A stretch of 57,553 bases of DNA from contig NVUB02000173.1 of assembly GCA_002401775.2 (NCBI GenBank), forward strand, positions 1-57,553. Direction: 5' to 3'. Position 1 is the first letter of the stretch. Each line of letters starts with the position of its first letter. Both the position numbers and the translations under genes were made by a program. This stretch comes from Ectothiorhodospiraceae bacterium (lineage in GTDB: Bacteria; Pseudomonadota; Gammaproteobacteria; SZUA-152). Positions 1 through 8,357 of the stretch are shown here, one piece after another. The notes under the pieces are model-generated. The model saw only the letters and a program-made list of their open reading frames with translations. It had not been told where the DNA came from and made no database searches.

Positions 1-1290
<1,290 letters not shown>

Positions 1291-2283
1291 ATGGATTTAT
1301 CAGTTATTGTGCCTTTGTACAATGAAGAAGACAGTGTTGGCCCTATGTATGAGGCTATCGATAAAGCTGTCGCTCCTTTGGGGCTGGAGTATGAAATCCT
1401 GTTTGTTGATGATGGCAGCTCGGATGCTACATTTGCGCGGGCGCGGGATCTGGCTAAGCAGGACCCTCGCCTGAGGGTGATTACCTTTCGTCGTAATTAT
1501 GGGCAAACACCGGCCATGGCGGCGGGTATTGATCATGCGCGGGGTAAAATCCTGGTCACTATGGATGGTGATTTACAAAATGACCCGAGTGATATTCCTA
1601 ACTTCATCGCAAAAATGGACGAGGGCTACGATATTGTTGTGGGTTGGCGGCATAAGCGCCAAGACAAACTGATCACTCGTAAAATTCCCTCTGTGATCGC
1701 GAATTGGCTTATCGGTAAGGTCACCGGTGTGCCGATTAAGGATAATGGTTGTTCTCTTAAGGCCTATCGCGCGGATATTATCCAGAAAATCCCCTTGTAT
1801 TCCGAAATGCACCGTTTCATTCCGGCGATGACCTCCATAGCCGGTACCAAGGTGGCTGAGATCAAAGTGAAGCACCATGCCCGCCAATTTGGTGTTTCTA
1901 AATATGGTCTGTCACGTATCTATAAGGTGTTGCTCGATCTTCTCACTATTAAAACTATCACGTCATTTGCTTCCCGACCGCTTATCTGGTTTGCCATGCT
2001 GGCGATGCCGATTGCGTTTATTGGTATGACAGCGTTTGCGATCAGCTTGTTTGACGTTGTCACCGGGGATGCTGCTTTATCAATTCCCTTGATGGGCTTG
2101 GCGGTATTGCTGGGTACTCTGGTGTGTTTTTTGATACTGAGCGGAGCATTGGCGGAATTGATTTATAAAATGGGCGATATCGACTTGGGTAAGCTTTCGC
2201 TTCTCACGACGAAAACTATTCTTCCCGGCAATGCGCAAAGCACAAACTCTACAAACACTCGGCAAGGCGAAAGTAATGAATAA
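1291..2283 (+). CDS. Polyprenyl-phosphate-type family 2 glycosyltransferase (GtrB/ArnC/DPM-like)
   Basis: A 330-residue GT-A glycosyltransferase of family 2. The N-terminal domain begins LSVIVPLYNEE, with nucleotide-binding VDDGSSD at residues 39-45 and the metal-binding DxD in MDGDLQND (DGD at 92-94). Two hydrophobic segments near 230-253 and 265-290 anchor it in the inner membrane, the usual GtrB/ArnC/dolichol-phosphate-mannose synthase layout. Members transfer a sugar from a nucleotide sugar to undecaprenyl phosphate at the cytoplasmic face; the sugar here is unknown. The start has AGGAA 8 bases upstream. The last codons overlap the next gene, a related enzyme, so the two are almost certainly co-translated. 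The Ser/Asn-rich tail after the second membrane segment is not part of the family core. Confidence 0.88.
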   Translation: MDLSVIVPLYNEEDSVGPMYEAIDKAVAPLGLEYEILFVDDGSSDATFARARDLAKQDPRLRVITFRRNYGQTPAMAAGIDHARGKILVTMDGDLQNDPSDIPNFIAKMDEGYDIVVGWRHKRQDKLITRKIPSVIANWLIGKVTGVPIKDNGCSLKAYRADIIQKIPLYSEMHRFIPAMTSIAGTKVAEIKVKHHARQFGVSKYGLSRIYKVLLDLLTIKTITSFASRPLIWFAMLAMPIAFIGMTAFAISLFDVVTGDAALSIPLMGLAVLLGTLVCFLILSGALAELIYKMGDIDLGKLSLLTTKTILPGNAQSTNSTNTRQGESNE

Positions 2284-3211
2284 AAAGGTAGATGTATCCG
2301 TCATCGTTCCCGTGAGTGAACGCTTTGATGATGTCGCGGTACTGTATAAAGAATATAAAGAAGCCTTGCAGGCCACGGACAACAGTTTTGAGTTTGTGTA
2401 TGTGCTGGATGGTGAATTCCCTGATGTGCTGGCAGATCTCATATCATTACAGGCCAGCGGTGAGCAAATTACCATTATCAAGCTTGCTAAGTGGTTTGGC
2501 GAAGCAACAGCATTGACCGCCGGGTTTGAGCATTCGTCAGGCGACATGATTTTAACGCTGCCGGCTTATTTTCAAATAGAGTCAGTCGATATTCCTAAGC
2601 TGCTAACAGAATTACAAAACAATGACATGGTGGTGGCACGACGCTGGCCGAGAATTGATTCATCGGTTAATCAATTTCAAACACGCTTGTTTCATTGGGC
2701 TTTGGGTTTCACTGGTTGCACGTTTCAGGACCTGGGCTGCGCAGTGCGGGCATTTAAGCGACAGGTGATCAATGAAGTCACGGTGTATGGTGATCAACAT
2801 CGGTTTTTGCCGGTGTTGGCTGAGCGTCGTGGTTTCCAGATTAGTGAAATCGATGTCAGGCAGTCAACGCAAGATAGCCAACGTCGGGTTTATAGTCCTG
2901 GGGTGTATATACGCCGTTTATTGGACTTTATAACGGTCTTTTTCCTGGTGAAATTCACTAAAAAACCGTTACGATTTTTTGGGTTAATCGGCTCGGGTAC
3001 CCTGGCCATTGGCGGCATCATGTTGCTGGTGTTAATTATTGAGCGTTTATTTTTTGGGGAAGCACTCGCGGATCGACCGGCTTTGTTGTTAAGTTCGTTG
3101 CTCATTGTGCTGGGAGTACAGGTGTTTGCTATCGGCCTTATTGGTGAGCTTATTATCTTTACTCATGCGAAGGATTTGAAAGAGTACACCATCGCTGAAA
3201 TTATTAATTAG
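2276..3211 (+). CDS. GtrB-like family 2 glycosyltransferase lacking the DxD motif
   Basis: A 311-residue relative of the preceding enzyme, starting at the ATG that overlaps its end by 8 bases. The frame is open further upstream to 2231, but only the start at 2276 places the VDVSVIVPV strand in the family position. It aligns along its length with its neighbour, including the late GCAVRAF block (GCSLKAY in the neighbour) and two C-terminal membrane segments. At the metal-binding loop, where the neighbour has DGD, this protein has P-A-Y (residues 96-98), and VDDGSSD has become VLDGEFPD. I infer that it is catalytically impaired, uses another metal-binding arrangement, or acts as a non-catalytic partner of the first enzyme. 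The stop lies 3 bases from the stop of the convergent VanZ gene. Confidence 0.82.
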   Translation: MNKKVDVSVIVPVSERFDDVAVLYKEYKEALQATDNSFEFVYVLDGEFPDVLADLISLQASGEQITIIKLAKWFGEATALTAGFEHSSGDMILTLPAYFQIESVDIPKLLTELQNNDMVVARRWPRIDSSVNQFQTRLFHWALGFTGCTFQDLGCAVRAFKRQVINEVTVYGDQHRFLPVLAERRGFQISEIDVRQSTQDSQRRVYSPGVYIRRLLDFITVFFLVKFTKKPLRFFGLIGSGTLAIGGIMLLVLIIERLFFGEALADRPALLLSSLLIVLGVQVFAIGLIGELIIFTHAKDLKEYTIAEIIN

Positions 3212-3214
3212 CGA

Positions 3215-4543
3215 TTACGGGTATTTTGGATTGGGCGGTGCTTTGGTCTGGCCCTTTAATCCGCTTTTGGTGATGGCACTGAGATATACCCAGGGTAAAG
3301 ACCACCCCAATGTCGCGATAACGACATCGGTAATATCGGGGTAACGTCCTGGCAAACTTTGTTGCAGCCACTCCACAACTAATGTGGTAATGGCGATGAG
3401 AATAGCACCACTAATGGCAACGGGTTTCGCGTTGGGTGGTGCAAAAGAGAGCGCCAAATAAGCGAGTGCGGCAAATGGCCAGGCTGTTGCCACCAGGTCT
3501 ACCATGTCCATGATACTTTTCATGTGCCCGAGGAAAGGAATCCAGTTTATGCCCTTTGTTACTGCACTTGAGCCGGTTTGCAATGCTTCCAGCAGAAAGG
3601 CACTGCATAGACACAGTGCGGCCATCCCTTGATTAAAGCCTGGATTGAAACCTTGACCACTCCGACCAAAACCACGAGAAGAGACGCTTCCCGAGCATAA
3701 GGCTAGGATTACCGCTAAGCTAAAAACACTTACAAAAAGTCCAGAGATTGATTCTGCGGATAACTGTCGGCCAACGACGGGTATTTTTAGAAAGAGTACC
3801 GCGATAATAAATACGGTGAATAGCGGTAAAACACGGCGGTTCTCGCGAAACAATGTGGCGGCTAACAGACCAAGGCCGGTAATGTTCAGGGTATAAGTAG
3901 CTGCATGCCAGGGATCAAATAACGAAAAATCATTGAGGGTGTGCCACAACGGGCGTAGTCCGGCTCTGAGGCTGGCAACATCAAGAGAGGGTACCAGCGG
4001 GAAAAGTTGCGATACCGCCCACATGCCTAATACAAAAAGCCCGATGTGGGTAACGGTGCCGTCTTTAAACCAATATTGTTTAAGGGAGCGGAGTTTTTTG
4101 TGTAGTGATGAGGACGGTGAGACCAGTATTATTAAGCTTGCACCCAAAAAACTTCCCAAACCATTGAGCAGGATGTCTGCAAGAGAGGTTACTCGAGTGG
4201 GCAAATACGTTTGCAAATATTCCAATAAAAAGCTGAGACCTGTACCAAGGGCAGTCACAAGTAGTAGTAAGAGCAAAAATTGACAATAGCGGTTGACAAT
4301 AAGTGCCAATAAAAAGCCAAAGGGAATATAAATTAATAGATTGGTGATGACATCAGACGTATGTAATTTTTGCGGCCAGGGCGGATACAGCGGATTTAGC
4401 AGTGAGTTAGAGGGCCATTCCCAACCACTCAACGGAAAAAGCGTGCCATATATCAGTAAAAGGGTATAAAAAAATAACGATGCCGCTGGCATAGCGAGAC
4501 TGAACGGGTGATTGTTAAGGTGTTGTTGTGAAGAATGGTGCAT
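3215..4543 (-). CDS. Polytopic membrane protein with two VanZ-like domains
   Basis: A 442-residue multi-spanning inner-membrane protein. Two VanZ-type signatures are visible: an N-terminal one (SFLLEYLQTYLPTR then SLADILLNGLG) and a C-terminal one (LVVEWLQQSLPGRYPDITDV), both with the Glu-(Tyr/Trp)-Leu-Gln, Leu-Pro, Arg and Asp-rich pattern. Single-domain VanZ proteins are usually 130-200 residues, so this looks like an internal duplication or fusion separated by several further membrane segments. VanZ proteins are tied to teicoplanin resistance in VanA clusters, but homologues are common in exopolysaccharide and exosortase-A loci with no proven role. It is convergent with the glycosyltransferase pair and likely has its own promoter. 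The ribosome site is weak. Confidence 0.78.
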   Translation of the reverse strand: MHHSSQQHLNNHPFSLAMPAASLFFYTLLLIYGTLFPLSGWEWPSNSLLNPLYPPWPQKLHTSDVITNLLIYIPFGFLLALIVNRYCQFLLLLLLVTALGTGLSFLLEYLQTYLPTRVTSLADILLNGLGSFLGASLIILVSPSSSLHKKLRSLKQYWFKDGTVTHIGLFVLGMWAVSQLFPLVPSLDVASLRAGLRPLWHTLNDFSLFDPWHAATYTLNITGLGLLAATLFRENRRVLPLFTVFIIAVLFLKIPVVGRQLSAESISGLFVSVFSLAVILALCSGSVSSRGFGRSGQGFNPGFNQGMAALCLCSAFLLEALQTGSSAVTKGINWIPFLGHMKSIMDMVDLVATAWPFAALAYLALSFAPPNAKPVAISGAILIAITTLVVEWLQQSLPGRYPDITDVVIATLGWSLPWVYLSAITKSGLKGQTKAPPNPKYP

Positions 4544-4644
4544 TTTTAGTCAATGGCCTTTAATTTCCGTGAAATTGTCTCACTTGTTGGCCATTAACGA
4601 AACTCAAAGCGGTATTTCGGATTGAAAGTGTGCCAATCTGAAGG

Positions 4645-4765
4645 GAAGTGGTGCAGTTGCTTATAATTTGAGACGCGCGTACTCCTTAATAAATGAATCC
4701 CTGTAAGTCCGTCAGCGACATTCATGTCGCTGACGGCCTCAAATCATAAGCAACTGCACCGCTTC
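4645..4765. repeat. Nested inverted repeat, MITE-like or structured element
   Basis: Outer arms of about 28 bases (4645-4672 and 4738-4765, two mismatches) enclose a second perfect 13-base inverted repeat (4709-4721 and 4724-4736, two-base loop, CCGTCAGCGACAT). The roughly 120-base unit lies between the 5' end of the VanZ gene and the protease. It has no coding capacity. It may be a non-autonomous mobile element or a folded RNA/DNA element. I did not find flanking direct repeats. Confidence 0.7.
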
Positions 4766-5009
4766 TGAGGCACGTTCAAAGTACGCTATTTTATGCAACT
4801 TTTATGCAACGTTAGGGTTACCTCCGGCTAGAGCTGAATCGTATGGAGCCAAGATGAATTTAATGATCGTAAACCTGTATAACTAACAGAGTGTAGAACC
4901 AGAAGGTATACGCCGGAATGACGGATGGAGTGTTTTTTTGCTTAACTGCGCACTATTCGTGTGTGGTGCAATTTTTAGCGGACAACTTTGTAGTGGCAAA
5001 CTTGGAAAT

Positions 5010-5843
5010 ATGAACATAATAATGAATACACGATTACTGGCTAACCGGGTATTGCTGCCAATGCTATTGATGGGGGCGATGCTTATATTTTCATCGGCGT
5101 TGAGTGCGGGAAACTTACCGGCGACGATATCCGTTGTGAAAAAAAGTATTGTGGGTATTGGTACACACCAGTTGACGCGGGTACCCCGAGGACAATTAAT
5201 TGGTACAGGATTTGTGGTGGCCGATGGTCTGCATGTCATCACTAATTACCATGTGGTTTCAAAACCCCTGAATACGGACCGTAATGAGTCATTGGTGGTT
5301 TTCAATGGCCGTGGCAGCAAACCAGAAATTCGCAGTGCTAAAATTGTGGCTTCTGACCCGGTGCATGACCTTGCGCTGTTGAAAATCACCGGTAAGGCCC
5401 TACCAGTAATGCGGTTGGGTGATTCCGGCAAAGTACAGGAAGGTGAGGGGTATGTGTTTACGGGCTTTCCCATCGGTGCTGTTTTGGGACTGTACCCCGT
5501 CACTCATGGCGGCATGATCTCTGCCAGGACGCCTATTGTGGTTCCCATGGGAAACAGCGGGCAGCTGACTCCTGCTTTAATAAAAAGTCTGCGTTCGCCT
5601 TTCGAGGTTTTCCAGCTTGATGCTACGGCGTACCCTGGTAATAGTGGTAGCCCGCTTTACCATCCTGATAATGGGGAAGTGCTCGGAATTATTAACATGG
5701 TGTTCGTAAAAGAAACCCGGGAAACGGTGTTGGAAAAGCCCAGTGGCATTGCTTTTGCGATACCCAGCCGGTATGCCGCCGCGTTGATTGAGAGAGTGAT
5801 GGTGGGGCGTGGCTTGAAAGGCCGTGAAATGGCAGAGAAATAA
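5010..5843 (+). CDS. Secreted trypsin-like serine protease (DegP/S1C-like, no PDZ domain)
   Basis: A 277-residue chymotrypsin-fold protease. The catalytic triad reads His81 (TNYHVV), Asp120 (HDLALLK) and Ser212 (YPGNSGSP), with the oxyanion glycine before the serine. A hydrophobic leader ending near S-A-L-S-A-G suggests Sec export. I chose the ATG at 5010 (GGAA just upstream); a frame running back to a TTG at 4938 has no ribosome site, and an ATG at 5022 is possible. There is no PDZ domain, so it is shorter than DegP/DegS (about 350-480). The QLIGTGFVV strand with HVITNYHVV is typical of S1C/trypsin_2 proteases. It stands alone in its transcription unit, and its link to the polysaccharide genes is only by position. 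Substrate unknown. Confidence 0.85.
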   Translation: MNIIMNTRLLANRVLLPMLLMGAMLIFSSALSAGNLPATISVVKKSIVGIGTHQLTRVPRGQLIGTGFVVADGLHVITNYHVVSKPLNTDRNESLVVFNGRGSKPEIRSAKIVASDPVHDLALLKITGKALPVMRLGDSGKVQEGEGYVFTGFPIGAVLGLYPVTHGGMISARTPIVVPMGNSGQLTPALIKSLRSPFEVFQLDATAYPGNSGSPLYHPDNGEVLGIINMVFVKETRETVLEKPSGIAFAIPSRYAAALIERVMVGRGLKGREMAEK

Positions 5844-6240
5844 GGGCATTCTCTGGCGGATAGGGTTGGGCGATAGCCGAATGTACTGAATGTCGTGCTC
5901 AAGCTCGCGGCAATTGATGGTAAATATCCGGGAATGTCGCGAGTAAAGTGCTGTTTTGGTGGTAATGTCTGGAAATGTGTTAATATTCGCGCAAAATATG
6001 GTCAGTGAGAGAAATGGCTCGAAACCTCGACTATCCTCATTATTGACAACCCACGTTACACGCAACAACTCAATAAGCCGCCGGGTAAAGACTCTATATA
6101 CATCATGGCAAGGATAGCTATGCCGTCAAGGTTCCGTATGGCAATTTTTAGACAGGTAATGTGTAGAATGACATTACTTGGAAAAACATTGCTAGGAAAG
6201 ACAATGAACCGGGCGGCAAAAACAGGTTAGCCAACACATT
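5844..6240. other. Intergenic region, nothing recognised
   Basis: About 400 bases between the protease and the acyl carrier protein gene. I see no gene, strong hairpin or clear promoter motif. Long minus-strand frames here are antisense extensions of the protease. Confidence 0.4.
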
Positions 6241-6492
6241 ATGTTTGATCATGTAAAAGCCGTTTTGGGCGAAGCACTGCAAATTGAAGACCGTACCTCG
6301 GATATGACGAGGAGCACGTTATTGCTCGGAAATTTGCCAGAGTTGGACTCGATGGCGGTCGTCACATTATTGACGGCATTAGAAGAAAGTTTTGGGATTA
6401 TTATCGATGATGATGATCTGGTCGCCGATGCTTTTTTATCGCTGGGCAGTCTAGTGAATTTTGTTGAAGACAAGACTCGTCAATGCGCCTAA
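6241..6492 (+). CDS. Acyl carrier protein
   Basis: An 83-residue acidic helical protein with the ACP signature L-D-S-M at 35-38; Ser37 would carry the 4'-phosphopantetheine arm. The helix II region MAVVTLLTALEESFGI and the acidic run IDDDDL also fit the family. It is not the fatty-acid AcpP, whose motif is DSL and which sits with fab genes. Dedicated ACPs of this kind accompany the AMP-forming ligase and PLP decarboxylase found in exosortase-A loci, and both lie 0.5-4 kb away on the opposite strand. I infer that the ligase loads a substrate onto this ACP. The ribosome site is weak (CAGG about 15 bases upstream). Confidence 0.82.
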   Translation: MFDHVKAVLGEALQIEDRTSDMTRSTLLLGNLPELDSMAVVTLLTALEESFGIIIDDDDLVADAFLSLGSLVNFVEDKTRQCA

Positions 6493-6627
6493 CGCCATTC
6501 ACTCAATAGCTCCTCTAAAGATATAGTATTCATCGTTGCGTCACTGTTGTCCCGTTAACTTAATGCAATTTTTGTTACAATTGGCGCTGTATTTGAAAAA
6601 TAGAATATTCAGCGGAGTTGTGACATG

Positions 6628-6737
6628 AATAACGGAAACCTCTTTTCCGTTATTCCGGCGCATACCCTCCGGGGCATAAAGGCCGGAATCCAGTGGGTTC
6701 AATGGCTTTCTGGATACCGGCCTGCGCCGGCATGACA
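6628..6737. repeat. Compound hairpin with REP-like CCGGAAT units
   Basis: It starts with a perfect 11-base hairpin (6628-6638 and 6644-6654, AATAACGGAAA arms, 5-base loop). The GGCCGGAATCCAG ... CTGGATACCGGCC inverted pair and CCGGCCTGCGCCGGCATGAC follow. The CCGG-AT-GAC core recurs at 4911-4925 and 56775-56801, so this is one copy of a dispersed intergenic repeat. It lies between the convergent ACP and decarboxylase genes, where it could also work as a bidirectional terminator. Confidence 0.65.
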
Positions 6738-6788
6738 ATCGTGGAGTTAACGGGGCAGCAGTGTCGTTGCCTATGTATTTGCTGCGGG

Positions 6789-6838
6789 GTAGTTATGAGG
6801 TAGTTATGAGGTAGTTATGAGTAGTTGTGAGGTAGTCA
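6789..6838. repeat. Short tandem repeat, unit about 11 bp (GGTAGTTATGA)
   Basis: Four to five imperfect copies in tandem in the non-coding stretch downstream of the ACP gene. A small plus-strand frame that runs through it is a by-product of the repeat. No function is evident. Confidence 0.6.
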
Positions 6839-7036
6839 TAGTGCTTATTTTTTGTGTTTCGGTAGTCAATGCAAATACCTTTGCAACGCTTGGGGGTGTT
6901 AACAATCACCGTTCGTGGCGAGATTCTGGCCCTTTTCCGCGCTGGCGGCGTCGCCTAAAGCGCCTACTTTTGGTGCCAGCACGAAAAATGCCTCAGAATC
7001 ACGCTTACTCAGGTAATTGTTAACGCCCCCTAATCA

Positions 7037-8308
7037 TTACAGCAGAATTTCTTCCGGTAAAGGATGGCTGAGAAAAGCCGTTGGACTGGCCGAAAGACCA
7101 TAGGCCCCTGATTGAAGCACGACGACTAGATCTCCTACCTCGGCACGAGGTAACGCCACTTTGCTGGCCACTATATCCAGTGGTGTGCACAGTCGGCCTA
7201 CGATATTCACCATTTCTGTGTCTTCATCCGACATTTTGTTAGCGATGACGACAGGGTAATTTTTACGGATTACCTGTCCAAAGTTGCCAGAAGCGGCAAG
7301 ATGTTGATGCAGACCACCGTCTGTGATGAGAAAAGTCTGTCCTCGGGATACTTTTTTATCCAATACCCGGCACACATAAATTCCCGCCTCGCCCACTAAA
7401 TAGCGCCCCAGTTCCAGTGCCAGTTTTGCTTCAGGCAGGGCGATTTGTGCCTGCTCGGCGATTTGTGCCAGGTTCTTCGCGATGGGGCTGATGTCTAACG
7501 GGTTTTCACCGGGAAAATAGGGAATGCCAAATCCGCCGCCCATGTTGAGCAGCTGTACGGAGGAGGGTGCGTACTCGGAGAGCTGGATCGCTAATTGTAA
7601 TGTGGCGTTTTGTGCCTCTATGATGGCGTTAGATTGGAGGTTTTGTGACCCCGCAAATATGTGAAAGCCAATAAACTCCAAGTTTAATGTTGCCAGTTCT
7701 TTCAATAGCGCGGGTATCTGTTCCGCGTCTATACCAAAGGGAGTTGAGCCACCGCCCATACGCATACCGGAGGACTTGAGTGCAAAATCCGGGTTTACTC
7801 GCAGGGTCACTCGGGGTCGCGCCTTTGAGTTGCCCGCGAGTGCGGCAATGTGTCGCATCTCCGCGGCTGATTCGATATTGAGTGTGACGTCGGCTGTAAT
7901 GGCAGCCTGCAATTCGCTGGCATCTTTACCCGGCCCGGTGAAACTGATGTTTCGTACATCAATGCCCGTTTGCAACGCCAGAGCCAATTCTCCCTTTGAG
8001 GCAATGTCGAGGCCGTCTACTTCCGGTGCAAGTTGCTGTATTAATGCCAGCATGGGGTTGGCTTTGACGGCATAATGGAGACGAATGGACTTGGGCAATT
8101 CTGACCGCAAGGCCTGTATACGCTGTTTGATCAAGCGGCTTTCATAAGCATAGAACGGTGTGCTGCCAACTTGTTGAGCAAGCTGTTCAATGCGCTTTCC
8201 ACCGGCCTGTAAATGCCCATTCTGTGTGGAGAAATACGGTAAGTGACAGTGGCGGGGTGGTGTGGGCTTGGGTTTAGTCACGGTCATGGTCATTGTTTTA
8301 TTGCTCAT
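7037..8308 (-). CDS. PLP-dependent (fold type III) decarboxylase, exosortase-A-associated type
   Basis: A 423-residue protein of the ornithine/diaminopimelate/arginine decarboxylase group 2 fold. The PLP-binding lysine is Lys82 in HYAVKANP. Further landmarks are GFHIFAGSQ, the glycine loop LNMGGGFGIPYF, and VGRLCTPLD, whose Cys comes from the partner subunit at the active site. The combination with an adjacent AMP-ligase and ACP matches the exosortase-A-associated decarboxylase family known as TIGR03099 rather than LysA. Members have no proven substrate; I infer decarboxylation of an amino acid, possibly while carried on the ACP. The ATG at 8308 follows a GTG at 8311, and either could start translation. 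It is downstream of the ligase on the same strand with a 49-base gap made largely of 9-bp repeats. Confidence 0.87.
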   Translation of the reverse strand: MSNKTMTMTVTKPKPTPPRHCHLPYFSTQNGHLQAGGKRIEQLAQQVGSTPFYAYESRLIKQRIQALRSELPKSIRLHYAVKANPMLALIQQLAPEVDGLDIASKGELALALQTGIDVRNISFTGPGKDASELQAAITADVTLNIESAAEMRHIAALAGNSKARPRVTLRVNPDFALKSSGMRMGGGSTPFGIDAEQIPALLKELATLNLEFIGFHIFAGSQNLQSNAIIEAQNATLQLAIQLSEYAPSSVQLLNMGGGFGIPYFPGENPLDISPIAKNLAQIAEQAQIALPEAKLALELGRYLVGEAGIYVCRVLDKKVSRGQTFLITDGGLHQHLAASGNFGQVIRKNYPVVIANKMSDEDTEMVNIVGRLCTPLDIVASKVALPRAEVGDLVVVLQSGAYGLSASPTAFLSHPLPEEILL

Positions 8309-8321
8309 CACTGTTTTTCGC

Positions 8322-8357
8322 TCTTCATACTCTTCATACTCTTCATACTCTTCATTA
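8322..8357 (-). repeat. Four 9-bp tandem repeats between ligase and decarboxylase
   Basis: Four copies of TCTTCATAC (last one TCTTCATTA) directly follow the ligase stop codon and end 14 bases before the decarboxylase start. Copy-number change by slippage would alter the distance between the two genes and could tune translational coupling. Confidence 0.7.

Noticed and set aside
4938-5009. Extended N-terminus of the serine protease from a TTG
   Set aside because: No ribosome site and it would bury the signal peptide; the ATG at 5010 is better supported.
6817-7023. 68-codon frame through the GGTAGTTATGA repeat
   Set aside because: Created by the tandem repeat; no ribosome site.
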